Shown here: positions 63,218-64,000 of the stretch, piece after piece
Position numbering within the stretch: the first letter of the stretch is position 1
Layout: the number at the start of each line of letters is the position of its first letter
DNA from: Meghimatium bilineatum
Lineage: Eukaryota; Mollusca; Gastropoda; Stylommatophora; Philomycidae
DNA length: 64,000 nt
Reading direction: 5' to 3'
Assembly (NCBI GenBank): GCA_034231615.1
Contig: CM067317.1
Span: 20,543,379-20,607,378 of the forward strand
Position numbers and translations under genes: made by a program
The notes under the pieces: model-generated
What the model saw: the letters and a program-made list of their open reading frames with translations, nothing else
What the model was told of the DNA's origin: nothing
Database searches by the model: none

Positions 63218-63274
63218 GTTAGTATATAGGGAAACAATAGCTGTCACAATATTTAGATGTTTCTTTCACCCATG

Positions 63275-63550
63275 TGTTGCCGGGGCCCGAAAGGGGAGCA
63301 AAGAATAGCAACACTGTTTACCTTCCACGCATGTCATAAAAGACGACTAAGGAGGATATGGGATGGAGTTAGCTGTCCCATCCCATAGAGGGTCAGTGAC
63401 CCAAAGCCATGCTGAAATCGGATGTGTCAGGCAGAAAGGCGCATATATCGCAGCAATGCTGTAAACCATAACACAAAGCATTTCATTCTCCGGACTACAT
63501 CCTGCTAATTTGCAGGAGTTTGAGAACGAATGCAGAAGAAGAAGAAGAAG
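63275..63550 (+). repeat. R1 repeat, full-length copy with (GAA)n tail
   Basis: GTTGCCGGGGCCCGAAAGGG to GAATGCAGAAGAAGAAGAAG, close to identical with 12728-13015 including the 5' end. Tail (GAA)n at 63531-63550. Confidence 0.8.
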
Positions 63551-63639
63551 ATGTTTCTTTAGCTGCTGTGTTGGATACAATTTAAAATAATCCAACTAGA
63601 AATTAGTTACTGGTGTAGGATCAGGTATCATAGCACTCT

Positions 63640-63895
63640 TGCAGACATGTATGCACTTAACTAACTACACAATGTTGAAGGATATGCATACTGATAGTTT
63701 TCCTGATCTGCTATCTAAACACACTTCCCACTCTGCCCCACAGTTGCACAGTACAACTTGTGCCACATTCAGTTGTGTTGAATTTTCTAAATTGCCATAT
63801 GCATACATAATCAGTTGCTTTATTCTCATTAAGTAGGCAATCACTTTAAAAAATTGGTAATGTATCCTATTCAAGATGTAGCCATCAAACCATAA
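63640..63895. repeat. R3 fragment (63640-63800) and S2 SINE tail (63850-63895, minus)
   Basis: CTGCCCCACAGTTGCACAG region aligns with 15365-15440. TTGGTAATGTATCCTATTCA followed by AGATGTAGCCATCAA is the reverse complement of the S2 tail at 22890-22930. Confidence 0.5.
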
Positions 63896-64000
63896 TTTTT
63901 TGACAGGGAATTTTTAGGCAATATAAATATATTCAGAATGTATTCTTTTCCTTTTAGGAAGATTATGACTGTCATAAATTTATTTATCACTTTTTCATCT

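Noticed and set aside
63959-64000. Next dynein exon after TTTTAG at 63953-63958
   Set aside because: The translation (EDYDCHKFI...) does not resemble the segment that should follow LLKQTFKQ in AAA5, and no donor is visible.
1-64000. Virus-derived or prokaryotic gene cluster
   Set aside because: No capsid, envelope, protease or integrase motifs, no LTRs and no bacterial operons were found; all polymerase relics are of the non-LTR type.

Overview
This is animal nuclear DNA, roughly two-thirds A+T. It lies entirely inside one large spliced gene on the + strand, an axonemal dynein heavy chain. I assembled 31 consecutive internal exons (449 to 63217), all with GT-AG introns and compatible phases. 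They join into an uninterrupted 1,486-codon reading frame (4,458 coding bases, about 7% of the window). The start codon, tail, linker and AAA1 lie upstream. The rest of the AAA+ ring and the C-terminus lie downstream. From memory the sequence fits DNAH3 best, a single-headed inner-arm dynein. The paralogues DNAH7 and DNAH12 cannot be fully excluded without a tree.

Protein layout: exons 1-7 are AAA2 (Walker A at 491-514). Exons 8-15 are AAA3 (Walker A at 16239-16262, Walker B in exon 11, sensor region in exon 12). Exons 16-21 are AAA4 (Walker A across the exon 16/17 junction, with Arg in place of the usual Lys). Exons 22-27 are the antiparallel coiled-coil stalk with the microtubule-binding tip. 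Exons 28-31 are AAA5. No exon has a stop or frameshift, so the gene looks functional.

Introns make up the other 93% and are packed with decayed retroelements. I see at least ten kinds of non-LTR retrotransposon (LINE) fragment on both strands, including seven RNase H remnants and one 265-codon ORF ending in a C2H2 zinc finger. There are about seven tRNA-derived SINE heads, a (GAA)n-tailed ~280-bp repeat in five clear copies plus two remnants (R1), a GGGGCAAA-containing repeat in three copies (R2), and several smaller dispersed repeats. Tandem arrays have 24-, 57- and 201-bp units. Two nested insertions are readable, one with an 11-bp target-site duplication and an A-rich tail.

The organism is an invertebrate using the standard genetic code. 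The mix of many tRNA-SINE types, RTE/CR1-like LINEs and TATG/TACA microsatellites suggests a lophotrochozoan, perhaps a mollusc, but that is only an impression. No rRNA, functional tRNA, CRISPR, virus or prokaryotic operon was seen. The most unusual local features are a duplicated splice acceptor at exon 18, a 168-bp perfect-arm hairpin next to exon 6, strong over-representation of the palindrome TAGGCCTA, and an unexplained minus-strand ORF pair in intron 17.
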